A program made the position numbers and the translations under genes. A model generated the notes under the pieces. It ran no database searches. It was given only the letters and a program-made list of their open reading frames with translations, and was not told where the DNA came from. From Corylus avellana (taxonomy: Eukaryota; Streptophyta; Magnoliopsida; Fagales; Betulaceae), in the NCBI RefSeq assembly GCF_901000735.1, contig NC_081542.1, positions 26,675,093-26,739,092 of the forward strand: DNA of 64,000 nucleotides, written 5' to 3'. Below, in pieces: positions 1-11,769 of this stretch (positions are counted from its first letter, which is position 1; each line of letters begins with the position of its first letter).

Positions 1-2257
1 CCATCAAAAAATAATGGCCGTATTTGAAGGAGGAGGTAACTTGAAGCATTTTGGTAGTTTATAGGTCTGAGTTGTACTAAGTGTAGTTTGGAGGCATGAT
101 TACATGGTAGTTTTGGGTGAGGGAAAGTATAATTTAACCTAACCTAATGTCTATTTCCATAAGCTGTAAAATTGTTTAATTTTAATCACTTGTAGCTTTG
201 CTTGAAAATTAAGTTAACCCTTGGTTAAGTATGATCCCGTGTCAAATACACCCCTAGGGGTACGTTTCCCTTGTCAATTAAGTTGTAGAGAAGTTATTCA
301 GGAATGAAAAGAAAGTAAGGAGAGAACATAATAGTTCAGTTTAGCCATTTTAAGGATGTTACAAATACTTCCTCGCTGATGGGGGTGAGCAAAATATCAA
401 AAAACTTATTTTCACCAGAAATTGACCAAAACCAGTCAGGTTACAATGATTGGGGTGTTAGTGTCAAGTATTATTATTATTATTATTTTTTTTTAAAAGC
501 TTGAGATCGAGAAGTCAGGTTTTGGTAGTGTCTCAAAAATCTGTCCAATATCAACTAGGCCAAGGTTTAAGGTTGTATAAATACTTATCCTTAGGGTTTG
601 CTACTAGACCTTCCTCTTGACTCTTGCTTTTCTTGCCTCTGTCTCTGTCATACTTGTTTGAAGGTGTCGTCATGGTGGTTGGGGGAGTGATCACCTTTGC
701 TCATCCCCTTGACCACCAGATCTGAATCTCTTCATCTTCATAATCTTTGTAGACTGTGGTCTTGTCCACCTCCTTCATTCAACAACCCTATCTGTCCTAA
801 TTGTCCTATTAATGGTGTCAAATCCTCTGACATCTCTGTGGATCCACCCTTAACCACAGCTACCAATGGCATCGTATTCACATTCTTTTTGATTCACACT
901 TGACTCTACAACTCAAAAGTGATGCCAGATTCTAATTTTCATGATCTCATTAACTTTCATTTTATTGTTTCTTTCCTCTTTTTTTCTTCCTTTGTGTCTT
1001 TAGGTTTGAAGAGTTTTCCTTTGTCATTATCATTCGTTTTCAATCTTTTAAAGAATTTTCCTCTCAATTTGGAATATTCGTTACTTGATATCTGTTGATT
1101 TTTCTCTGGCCCAAACCGTCTAGCTGACTGATAATCAACCAACAGCCATTAGTGTCAGTGCCGTTTGGCAACAATGTTTTTTGATTGATCGGTTTGAGGG
1201 TTAATTTTCAGCGGCTGACACCTCAGTGTTGAAAATGTTTGGCTATTGACTGGAGGGGCTCGGTGCCCAGTCCTACTTCTTGACTGTTTGCTCGTTGTTA
1301 GATTTCATATCTCTCTTCTTCCACAGTATAGATTTCAATGAAATATCCTTGACATAGGAAAGAAAGAGTACTGGGCTTGATACCAAATCTATTGAAGGAT
1401 CTTTAGAAATTCAGCAACAGATTATTTTTCTTGATGGGTTTTTGTTATGGTTTCTTGGATCTTTTGCAGTTCCCTGAATATTGTGAGGTCTATTTGACAC
1501 AAGCTGAACTTTTCATTTCCTTTACTCCAGAGTATTTGATCTCCTCTTTTTGCTCTCACGTTAAATCTCCTATTTTTTAAGGAGTTTGGAAGCCTTCTTT
1601 TCATCAAAAGCTTTTGATTTTAACCTTCAGCGAGAAGTACTGACTCCAACTCTTCTATGCGTGGTTTAGGAAATTCAGCTTTCTGTTTAGGTTCTGCTGT
1701 TGCCTCTTTTTGCTTTTCGAGCTTTCCTGCATGCTATTTTGGATTTTGTTTAGGATGGAAAATTGTAGATTTCCTCACAAATCTTATGAACATCTCAAAC
1801 TCTATAGTTGTTTCAATAGCATCTTCAAGACCTTCTGAATACATAAACCTTGTTTTGATTTCAGATCTCAACCAGTTCTTGCATTGCGTAATAGCCATAT
1901 TTTCTTTTTAACTAGTCCATAACGAATAGTTTGTAATTTTCCCTGCATAAATTAGTCATAGAAAAATCACTTTGTTGAAGAGTGTTCAGCTGACTAAGAA
2001 GATCATCTTGGAGATCTCTTAGAAGAATTTCTTTTTGAAGAGAGCTTACCTTCTTCCCTAGTCAATCACCACGCGTAAGACCTCCCATAATATGAAAACA
2101 TCATGGTAAATCCTCTACTTCCAATTTGATGCATTTAATTGAGCTCTTGATTTTTTAATGGGGTTTGATGTTGAAGGACTTGTGCATGCTCAAGTTATAA
2201 GACAGATTGAATCTTGAAGGAATTCAATGGCTTTGGTATAACAACAATGGGTCAATT
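1..2257. other. Non-coding stretch upstream of or in intron 1 of the ILP1-like gene
   Basis: No exon with a convincing family match is seen here. The expected first exon of the ILP1-like gene, with its Cys/Arg/Pro/Trp-rich start of the C3HC domain, was looked for and not found. Between about 960 and 2100 the minus strand has short, lysine- and glutamine-rich open stretches broken by stops, which could be remains of a retroelement gag-like region. No terminal repeats or diagnostic motif were found to confirm this. The rest is AT-rich with T runs. Confidence 0.4.
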
Positions 2258-4195
2258 TTTTTTTTTTTTTTTTTTTGGGGGGGGTGTGGATTAAAGCCCA
2301 GGAGATCTGCTAACTCCCATTTGTGATGTCTGCTTTCGATGAATATAGAAATGTTGATCTTGTGATCTTAATATGAAGGCATGAGCATAGCTACAGTTGA
2401 AACAATCAACCATTAGCAGATAACATTCATTAAAAATTAGATTACAAGAAGTGTGGAATACCGGTTGGCCAGCTGGAAAAGGGTGTATTTGTCGAAAGGG
2501 GGTAGGGTCACCCTTATTAAGAGCACTCTTGCTAACATGCCCACTTATTACTTGTCTCTTTTCCCTATTCCGGTGAGTGTTGCTAAGCGCATTGAGAAGC
2601 TTCAACGCAATTTTCTTTGGGGAGGGATAGGCGAAGAGTTCAAATACCACTTGGTGAAGTGGTCGCAGGTTTGCACTCCGATCAAGGAGGGAGGGTTGGG
2701 GATCAGGAATTTATTGGTCTTCAACCGCGCTCTTTTAGGGAAATGGTTGTGGCGTTATGGGTCGGAAAGAGATGCTTGGTGGAGAGTTGTTATAGATGCG
2801 AAGTTTGGAAGTTTATGGGGAGGATGGTGTTCAGTTGAGCCTGGAGGCACGCTTGGGGTAGGATTATGGAAGAATATTAGGAAAGGGTGGGAAACTTTCA
2901 AAGGCTTTACGAGATTTGTAGTGGGGGATGGGTCTAGGATTAGCTTTTGGCATGATTGGTGGTGTGGAGATTCAGCTCTCAAGATAGCTTTCCCGATCCT
3001 TTATAGTATTGCTTGTGCAAAGGAGGCCTCAGTTGCGGATAACGTGGAGATGCTAAGGGGATCCAACCAGTGGAACGTGAGTTTTTTGAGGGCGGCTCAT
3101 GATTGGGAGGTGGAGGCCTTTGCCTCTTTTTTCCAGGTGTTACATTCTACAGGAGTGAGAAGAGGGTCGGAAGATAGATTATGGTGGAACCCTTCCAAAA
3201 GAGGTACTTTCAAGGTCAAGTCTCTCTTTCTATCCTTGGCATGCTCGGAAGGGAGGAGGTTCCCCTGGAAGAGTGTGTGGCGGACACAAGCTCCTCCAAG
3301 GGCAGCTTTTTTTGCGTGGTCGGCGGCTTGGGGGAAAATTCTGATCTTAGATAACCTCAGAAAGAGAAATGTGATTGTGGTAAACAGATGTTGGATGTGT
3401 AAGAAGAGTGAGGAGACGGTGGATCATCTTCTTATTCATTGTGAGGTGGCGTCTGCTTTGTGGAGTGCCTTTTTTGGCCGTTTTGGGTTATCATGGGTGA
3501 TGCCTGGTCGGGTTTTCGAGTTGCTAGCTTGTTGGTGGTCTGCAGGAAGGGGGGGGGGAGTGCTACAGTCTGGAAGATGGTGCCTACTTGCTTTTTTTGG
3601 TGTTTATGGAGAGAGAGAAATAATAGGTGCTTCGAGGATGTGGAGAGGTCTTTCGAGGACTTTTTATCCTATTGTTTTCATACTCTGTATCTTTGGACTG
3701 TAGCGTTTGTTTTTCCGGTTTCGATTAGCTATAATGATTTCCTTGTACGTTTTTCCCTTTCTAGTTAGGTGATCCTCCTTGTATACTTCCAGTGTACTCC
3801 GGGGCGCCTACGCTTTTAATAAAGTCAACTACTTACTTATCAAAAAAAAAAGAAGTGTGGAAACCCCTACTAAGACATCAAACAAACCAGAAACAATACC
3901 GGTAGAACACAATTCAACTGGAAATTGGCAAAAATTCCCAGTCTAATAGAAGGGTCCCAGGAGCACCCAATGATTTAAAAGCAGTAACCGATTGGAGAGG
4001 AAGCCTGATTGTACTGTTGGAGACAAATGGTGGAGTGAGCAAAATAAAGTTGTTCACTACAACAGATCTTGCCGCACTGATACTTGCTGGTCTTGAGGCG
4101 TAATGAGGGGAAACTACCTGTGTTGAGGTGAATGCAATGTGCCCTAATGCGCTGTAGATTTGGATGCCAGTTATTGTGATCTCTCAAGCCAAAAA
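2258..4195 (-). pseudogene. Possible antisense processed pseudogene, split by a LINE
   Basis: Read on the minus strand, an open stretch of about 85 codons at roughly 3914-4180 ends in a stop and contains the segments ITGIQIYSALGHIAF and LGAPGTLLLDWEF. It is followed by untranslated-like DNA ending in a run of about 20 A residues (T run at 2258-2276 on +). An intron-less coding tail plus poly(A) suggests a retrocopied mRNA. The LINE at 2459-3849 sits in the middle of its 3' part. The protein family was not recognised, no flanking target duplication was found, and the 5' limit is a guess. Confidence 0.35.
2459..3849 (+). mobile_element. 5'-truncated L1-type LINE (non-LTR retrotransposon)
   Basis: The element encodes the C-terminal part of a plant LINE ORF2: reverse-transcriptase tail, then a zf-RVT-type region with WMCKKSEETVDHLLIHCE and nearby Trp residues. 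The reading frame is open from the element start to about 3550. There a run of G residues (about 3549-3558) shifts it, and the protein continues in another frame to 3768 (FFWCLWRERNNRCFED). An A tail ends at 3849. A direct 13-bp target duplication, AAGAAGTGTGGAA, lies at 2446-2458 and 3850-3862, so both ends of the insertion are defined. The endonuclease and most of the reverse transcriptase are absent, as expected for 5' truncation during target-primed reverse transcription. The copy is dead. Confidence 0.9.
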
Positions 4196-4239
4196 CTTGA
4201 GTACCTGAAAAGGGTGGGATCCGACTTACATGCTGTTAT

Positions 4240-4401
4240 TTTAATAACAGCATGTATTCTGTAATTGAATCAACGGTTAAGATTGAATTTTAAAGTTGAT
4301 TTACTTTTAGAAGCATTTAATAGGAGAGAGAAAATGAAAAGAGATTTTGAAAAATTCAATTTTGACCGTTGATTAAACTACAGCATACATGCTGTTATTA
4401 A
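4240..4401. mobile_element. Short MITE with terminal inverted repeats
   Basis: The left end (TTAATAACAGCATGTA, from 4241) and right end (TACATGCTGTTATTAA, to about 4401) are inverted copies. The match continues inward for about 50 bp with a few differences, including ATCAACGGT against ACCGTTGAT. Total length is about 160 bp with no coding capacity. Superfamily is not assigned because the target duplication is unclear. Confidence 0.65.
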
Positions 4402-4404
4402 ATC

Positions 4405-4776
4405 CTGGGACTGGAAGAAGGGGTGGATTCGAGTGAGAGAAGGCTAGATTTGGGAGAGGAGAGTGTACATTGATAGGAAAAGGGTGGCAGAGGTTGGTGG
4501 CGGTGGGTTGCAGCAGGGGAAGGGGAGGTGGTGGAACGGGGAACAAGGAAGGAGGGGGGATGGTTGAAGGAGAGGCAGAAGGAGAAACGGTAGGAAAGGG
4601 GCAGGGAGAAGCGGAGATGTGGCGGAGGGCGCCAGGGCTGGAAGAGGGGAGAGGAGGGGTGAAATGGGAAAGGAAAGAAAAAAGAAGTGGGGTTGGGGGC
4701 AGCACTCCACAGGAGTGCCGGCTCCTCAAGAGCTTCTGAAATTTAAAACTCTTTTTTTTTTTTTTAGGTGTGTGCG

Positions 4777-4812
<36 letters not shown>

Positions 4813-5333
4813 TTTAAGTCTGTTATTCATGCCTTTAAGTCAAGTAAAAGCTTTGAAACTCTCATTAGATTATCCAATGAGAGATTTTTTTGGTGTGCTT
4901 GAAACTCTCACTGTGTGCTTAGAGGCATATTGCTTTTTTTTTTGGATATATACAACATTACTTATCAAAAATTGTCCATAATCCTATTGTTTCTTAAACC
5001 AGAACTTTACTCCATATTAATGCAAAATACTGAAATACCAATAGACTTTGGGACTCTTTAATAAGAATAGATATTTTAAAAACAAAATTTGAAACATTTA
5101 TGGGAATCTCTTCTTTGACTGAGCCTTACTTTTATATGTTCATATCTTGAAGTAAAGATATTATACGTCGAGCAGACTTTTTTGTGCTTTGGTCAGGAGC
5201 CACTGTAGATTCTAAGTTGATGGTTATCATATGCAGGCATTATAACATTACTGCTCCCTTTTTTTGGGCTTTCAGATATAGGCCCAGGACCACGTTGAGG
5301 CATTCTCATTGTTTCCTTTCTGATTTCTTGCAG
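4405..5333. other. GA-rich and AT-rich intronic DNA
   Basis: Positions 4420-4735 are strongly purine-rich (GGAG/GAAG repeats). They give open frames on both strands that are compositional, not coding. A (GA)n microsatellite lies at about 4780-4811. The remainder is AT-rich and ends in a polypyrimidine stretch and CAG at 5331-5333, the splice acceptor of the first visible ILP1-like exon. Confidence 0.6.
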
Positions 5334-8300
5334 GTTGTCAATTCATTGACTTGTGCACAGAGAGGTTGGGTGAATGCTGATGTTGATAAAATTGCATGTG
5401 AATCATGTGGTGCATACTCGATTTTCACATTGTTACCATCTTGGACCCCTGTAGAAGGTTAGTAAATTCAATTCAACTGTTCTCCTTTTTTCCATTTTTT
5501 TTTTAATAAATATTCTCATATTACACTCTGTGGGATACATTTCAAATAACAACAGCAGCAGCAGCAGCAGCAGCAGGTACAATTGTTCAAAAGGAAAATT
5601 ACTCAAAATAAAAAAACATTACTGCTGGTATAATAATATTTAAATTGCATACGAGCTAAGCTCATTTTATACTTAATATTCCACGACAAGTGCAATGACA
5701 ATCTTCCTCACCATAACCTTTTGCAGTATGTTATTATTAGCAAAATGCCTTCCTTCACATGTTAGAGCTTCTACACCAAGAAGAGCTATTTTAGCTACTT
5801 AAAAACCATCCTTTTATTTTTGTCTATTCCTTTTTCAATACAAACTCTAGCAGATTATTTATTTCACTCTACTTTCTTTAAATATTATTGTCCAATCCTT
5901 TTTTTTTAAAAAAAAAAAAAAAAAAAAAATTTCACTTCTGCCTCTCTCACTCTCGTTCACCATGCATACCTCCCCTCCCCTGATTTTTCTTCCTGTCAAA
6001 ATTCCCTTTCCCCTGTGTTTGTTTTCCACACTGAGAGAAATTGCAGGGCCATAGAATTATTTTATTATTTTCAGGGCCATAGAATTTATATCTTAGTGGA
6101 AGTCATAGTAGTTGCACTGCTGGCCCGTTTCCTTAGTCCCATACATAATAACATTAATGTCCTATTTCAGATACATTCATCTATGTGGTAGTTTCTCCTT
6201 ATTTAGGAAAATTTTACTTGATGATTCAGCTAGGTCTGAATGAGCTGGTCCTTGTTAATACTTATTTTCCTTTTCCTCTCTTTTATTCTTTCTTTCATGG
6301 CTGAAGTCCAAAATGCTGCTGAAGCCTTTGCCAAACAGCTGGATTCTGTACACAAAGTCAATTGTCCTTGGAGGGGAAATAGCTGCCCGGAAAGCTTGGT
6401 GCAGTTTCCTCCAACTCCTCAGCCTGCCCTTATTGGGGGATATAAGGATAGATGTGATGGACTTCTGCAATTTCAATCTCTTCCCATTGTGGCTGCATCT
6501 GCAATCGAGCAAATGCGGGTTTCTCGGGGCCCACAGGTTGATCGCTTTCTGTCAGGGGAAGTAGATATTAGAACAGAGAGTATACCAGAACTTGAAAGCT
6601 CTCACGATGGCACATTGTGTGCATATTCTCGTGTAAGATATATTTATGTACTTTTTGCTGGCTGGTAATACTTACCGACTCATTGCTTCTTCCATTTATC
6701 CATATGCTCATGTATTTCTAATTGTCTTTTTCCTTTGGCAGGCCCAGAAGCTTATAAGCCTCTGTGGATGGGAACCAAGATGGCTTTTAAATGTTCAAGA
6801 CTGCGAAGAACATTCCGCTCAATCAGCTAGGAATGGTTATTCTGTTGGCCCTACCCAGGCCCAGGTGCATCTATCGCATGATCCTGGAGCAAGCAAGAAA
6901 CCACTGTCTGCTGCAGCTAAAAAAGATACTGGGAAGAATAAAGTGTTAGTTAAGGACTCTAGAAGCGAGTTCAGGTCACCTTTGCTAGATTGTAGCTTAT
7001 GTGGTGCCACAGTTAGGATATCAGATTTCTTAACGGTTTCTCGACCTGCTCGGTTCACTCCCAACAATATTGATATTCCTGATACAAGCAAAAAAATGGG
7101 ATTGACACGTGGAGTAAGTGCAGCTAGTGGAATTAGTGGTTGGGTTGCTGCTGATGATATGGAAAGAGAACATACTGAAGATCGTGATGAAGTCGCAACG
7201 ACGAACGATGGGAAATTGATGCCAAACCCGGATGTCGATTTGAATCTTACAATGGCAGGGGGTTTACCTTTTATTCAATTGGGCAGGACAACATTATCTG
7301 AAAATATTCTTGATGCAGAAATGGGAAGGGACCTAGTAATTGGGCAGCCTGCAGGCAGTGAGGTTGGTGACCGTGCAGCTTCATATGAATCACGGGGTCC
7401 CAGTTCTCGTAAACGCAGCTTGGAGAAAGGTGGAAGCTCAGATTATAGGCCAAACTTAAGGATTCAGCAAGCTGATAGCGTTGAAGGCACTGTCATTGAT
7501 CGTGATGGTGATGAAGTCACAGATGGAAGACAAGATTCAGCTGGGCCTTCAAAACGTGCTCGTGACTCTGATGTTTTTGATACATACTGTTCATCATATC
7601 ATAGAGATTCATCTGGTGCTGGTCCTAGCCATTCAATGGGTTTTGAAATTTACACAGATGGTAACAGAGTGACTTCGTTTCGGCAAGGAAGTGACCAACT
7701 TATAGGGATTCAATCGGCCAGGGATTCTACACGTGCATCATCGGTCATTGCAATGGATACTGGTTGCCATAGTGGAAATGACTCTATGGAAAGTGTTGAA
7801 AATTATCCTGCTGATGTTGATGATGTTCATTTCCCCTCTTCTAGTATATATGGTAATCTGGACATTAATGATACATCAGAATTGAATTATAGTAACCAAG
7901 CTCAGCAGAGCATTGGTTTCCAACCAGCTGCTCCAGTCCGTGGAGAAATGGGTGTCAGTAGCACGAACGATGGGGAAGAAATTTTCAACGCAGAAACTGT
8001 GACTGCTCAAGCCAGGGATGGGCTTAGTTTTGGAATTAGTGGTGGAAGTGTTGGGATGTGTGCTAGTCATGAGGCTGAAATTCACGGGGCTGATGTATCT
8101 GTCCATAGAGCAGATAGTGTGGTTGGTGATGTGGAACCCAGAGTTGAAGATGCTGAAAATCAGGGTCAGACAGGTGAATCTGCTCCAGGTCCTGGACTAA
8201 TGGATGAGATTGTCCCCGATGAAATTAACAGGGAAGATCCCCATGGAGATAGCCAGGAAATGCTATCTCGATCTGTTGGAAGGGCTGATAGCAGCTCAAA

Positions 8301-11300
8301 AATTGATGGTTCTGCTAAAACTGAATCAGTTGAAAGTGGTCAAAAGATAAGTCAAAGCGGCAAGTTATTACCAGAGAACAATGTGCCTCCTTCTCTTTCT
8401 TGCAATGCTAATGTGCTGTCTGGTTATAAAACAACCAAGAAAGAGGTTACAAATGCCGGTAAATCTTCTTTTACAAACAACTGCGTGTACCTAGAGTCAG
8501 ATAATGTGGTTGCAAATGGTCTAGGTAAATTCTCTGACCTTATTGGTTTCATAGGTATCATGCCCTGCAATTTTTCAGGTTCTTAGTCTTTACTTTCTTT
8601 GTCTTCCTTGATGGTTTATATGAAATCTCTATACAACAAGATGAGAAGATCATGAACCCTCTCTCCTCTCTCACATAAAGAGCACTGTTCTGCTAAATTG
8701 ATAAACAAACAGTTTTGGTGTTGACTTTTCAATTTATTTTTCCCTCTTTAATATATACATATATGTATAAATGTGTTGTATTTGTCTGTATCATAGTGTA
8801 TAGTGTATGTGTATCCATATGTATCTAATTTTGGGAAAGTGAAGAAAGGCCCAAAAGGAAAAGTGAAATTTGTCGATTCTAGACCATGAAGGAGAAGCCT
8901 GATTACTAGACCAAGCGAAATTCCCACCCTGGAGGGGTGATATCCACTAGACCCTGCTCAAAGATAAGTCCAAGAACTCATCCATAGCAAGTGAGAAACT
9001 GGCCGCTCCCGATCCTTCACTTATAATTGCCCTAATGCACCAAAGAATACCCCACCAACTAATCAAACCCGCTAGCTCCTCCCACACCCCGGTGATCAAC
9101 ATTTGAATTAGGGCTGTAAACACTGGTTAAAGGCCACTCAAACTGGTTGACGAGTCCCCCTTGGAATGAATCATTGGCCTGGATATGCTCGTTGTTGGGT
9201 TGCACCGGAAGCATCAACGGCAATTGGGAATCATATGCCGGCGTTACCGAAGGGCCACCGTCAAAAATATCTGTTGAAGTGGCCCTCAAGATGCTTGGGT
9301 TCCCCTTTCGAGCTCCACCTGGGCCCTCACAGTTAACTCTAGTACCCTTCCTAACTCTCCACTAGAGAGTAGGCCTAGATCTGGGCTGAGGCAATTAGCC
9401 TGTGACCCATAAGCACAATACAGTCCTTCACATTTAGCTGACACCCTACTGGACTGTGCCTAAACTGCAGGGGCTGAGACTTCTGTATCTAAACATTGGG
9501 CTATTGCGGTCCGTGACCCAATAGCCCTGTGACCCATTGAGACGAAGGGGTCCTTCACTTTTATCTTTTGCCCTGTTGGACTGGGCCAACGCTGCTAGGG
9601 TGGAAGAATGGGTCCTCTCAATTTGATTGGGTTGTAGCTCACCAACAATGTTCCTCTCTGGGCCAACAGTCCATACAGAGCTAATATTACTCTTACCCAA
9701 ATCAAGTCTGTCAACTAAGCAATCCACTACCTTTTTTAAATATCTTTTGGCTTGACAATCTGTTTTCATATACATAGGGTAAAGGACATACTCTGTAAAT
9801 CAAGATCCAATGTCATATTGTTTGATTGGAGAGTCCTTTTTTGGGAGTTTTTACCTCCACAGCTCTATCTTGGGTATAAATCCACACACACACGCCCACG
9901 CATGTGCACATGCACACATGCACACAGCACACCCCCACACAAACGCACACATATGTATTTATTGTGTGCGCGCGCGTCATACACATATTTCCCTGAATTT
10001 TACCTTGTATAATTAAGTATTAATCATCAACATATTTTGTCAATGTGCTCTCGTTCAAATGATGCTTTCTCCCCTTGTTTTTTACAAGATGGAGGATGAG
10101 ATCGACTCAATATGTGCATGTGTAACTTACCTATTAAAAAAAAAGGTCCATAGTTTTGCAAAGAGCCTCTAATACAAGATCCCATGAAGTATTGCAGCGT
10201 GGAGTGTCTCACCTGATGGGTGTAACGTGCATTTCTTCCTTTCCTTTTCTTTTCCTTTGCTGCTTCTTGTTTTTTCCTTTTTTGGAAAGCCTTTAATGCC
10301 TCACCTGCATACAATTTAGTTATGTTTTGATGTTCTCTCCTGGGTTGTTTTTATTATGTTTGAAAAAGCTTCTGCATTGTCGTTCAATTTAAACTGCATT
10401 GGCCTACCACTGCACTTTTTATGAACCATGATGTAAACCGTCAAATCATGTATCATCTGACCTAAGACTAAAAACGTTTGTGCTGCATCACCTTCTTGAT
10501 TCCATTGTATGTTAAATCTGCATAGAACATTTGACTAAGCAGATCCAAGATGTGTCTTCATTATAACTGGACACATTCCCTGTTTGATTCTATTCTGGGT
10601 TGTCAGTTGGCTTGTACACTTTTGGTATTGGTAATATCCTAGCTCAGAAATCAAATGATAGCTTTCCATTTAATCTAGTTCATTGTCATCCCTACTTCTA
10701 TCACCTATGTACAGTTTCTTGTCAATTTTATATACCACCTTGAATTCTTTTGTATGTGTAGTAATATTTTAAATCTTCAAGATTATACTCATTTCTGTTT
10801 TTTCTTACATTTAGTAGTGATGCATGAAAACCATGTGATTTTTCAGGGCCTCCAAAAGGGGAGAGTAATTATGAAGAACCTATGGAATTTGATCCAATTG
10901 TCCATCACAACCAGTTCTGCCCTTGGGTGAATGGAAATGTTGCCGCCGCTGGTTGTAGTAGCTATGGTTCCAGCACCAGTGCTGATACTATTGCACTTTG
11001 TGGGTGGCAGCTGACCCTAGATGCGCTGGATGCTTTGCGATCAATGGGAAATGTAGCAGTTCAGACAGTACAGTCTGAATCAGCAGCATCTTTGTATAAG
11101 GTTTGTCTTGATTTTGTTTCCCTTTCTATGAATTCAAATTTTTTTGTTTCTCAATTTTCCTTGAGCAAATTGTGTCCTCACTGTTTTTTGTTTGTTTTTT
11201 TTTTTTTTCTCATTTGTTTTGAGATGTTAACTGCATAATAATAATAATAAATGTTGTTACTTGTTGGATTTACTCAAGTGCTTTTTAAGACTTTATATCC

Positions 11301-11604
11301 GTGCATAACGTATAATGTTCTGGACTGGAATAACTTCGACCCACTCCCCGGTCACAGATCCCAATTTTACTTAGTTGGTTTGTCAATTACTGCCTAAACA
11401 CGAGTTAGATGGAGTGGAAGTTTGTGTACACCCTACTTCATAAAGCACTATTTATGAAAAGGAAAGGTGTCCTTATAAGCTGCTGCAGATATAACTAACT
11501 TTGTTTCTGTTGTTATGGAAGTTGAGTTTCTTTTTCTCTTTGCAATGAGTGCATTTCTCACTGTTGATGCAAAGAAATGCTGCTGGCTATCCTTAAAACT
11601 CCTC

Positions 11605-11640
<36 letters not shown>

Positions 11641-11769
11641 CTTTTGTTTATCATTTGTCTCATACCTTATGGCATTGATTTGAATTTGGTCTTGCAGGAT
11701 GATCACCGGACTCGCAGTCAAAAGCTCCTTCGCCACCACTCTATGAGCAGAAGCCATGGGCAACAGTGA
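5334..11769 (+). CDS. ILP1: ILP1-like C3HC/Rsm1 zinc-finger nuclear protein (5' partial)
   Basis: Five exons join in frame: 5334-5457, 6307-6632, 6742-8524, 10847-11100 and 11698-11769 (stop TGA). Exons 1-2 form a C3HC (BIR-like) zinc finger: ACESCGAY supplies two Cys, and DSVHKVNCPW supplies the His and last Cys. Exon 3 opens with LCGWEPR and has a second CxxC (DCSLCGATVRI). It then encodes a long, Ser/Asp/Gly-rich, apparently disordered stretch with basic patches (SSRKRS, PSKRARD) that may be nuclear signals. Exon 4 completes the Rsm1-type second finger (HHNQFCPW, then LCGWQLTLDAL). Visible coding is about 850 codons; adding a usual first exon would approach the length of Arabidopsis IAP-LIKE PROTEIN 1. 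The family includes vertebrate NIPA/ZC3HC1 and yeast Pml39-related proteins. ILP1 rather than the shorter MEM1 is inferred from length. The initiating exon lies outside the window. Confidence 0.9.
5553..5577 (+). repeat. CAG-type trinucleotide microsatellite in an intron
   Basis: About eight CAG/GCA triplets in a row lie in the intron between the first two visible ILP1-like exons. They are not translated. A second low-complexity site, a T run followed by a long A run, is at about 5899-5930 in the same intron. Confidence 0.8.
8850..9640. repeat. Dispersed repeat in ILP1-like intron, with a captured coding-like segment
   Basis: Positions about 9360-9640 match 23140-23410 and part of 22575-22690. 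They share blocks such as GGGCTATTGCGGTCC and GGTCCTTCACTTT, so this is a repeat family member. Next to it, on the minus strand at about 9340-9059, there is an open stretch of about 90 codons starting after GGCCCAGGTGGAGCT. It includes SVTPAYDSQLPLMLPVQPNN and ends at a stop. Its composition looks like real protein, and it is absent from the other two copies, so it may be a gene fragment carried by this copy. The family was not recognised. Confidence 0.5.
9883..9975. repeat. Imperfect CA/CG dinucleotide repeat
   Basis: A purine-pyrimidine alternating tract (CACACA, GTGCACATGCACAC, GTGTGCGCGCGCG) lies inside the 2.3-kb intron between ILP1-like exons 3 and 4. No gene is apparent. Confidence 0.8.

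Noticed and set aside
1369..1389. Minus-strand TTGGTATCAAGCC, similar to a tRNA-Met primer site
   Set aside because: It has two mismatches to the standard site, no LTR end before it, and coding-like rather than LTR-like DNA upstream.
4373..4739. Pro/Ser-rich minus and Gly/Glu-rich plus open frames
   Set aside because: Both arise from a purine-rich tract, overlap each other, and have no conserved motif.
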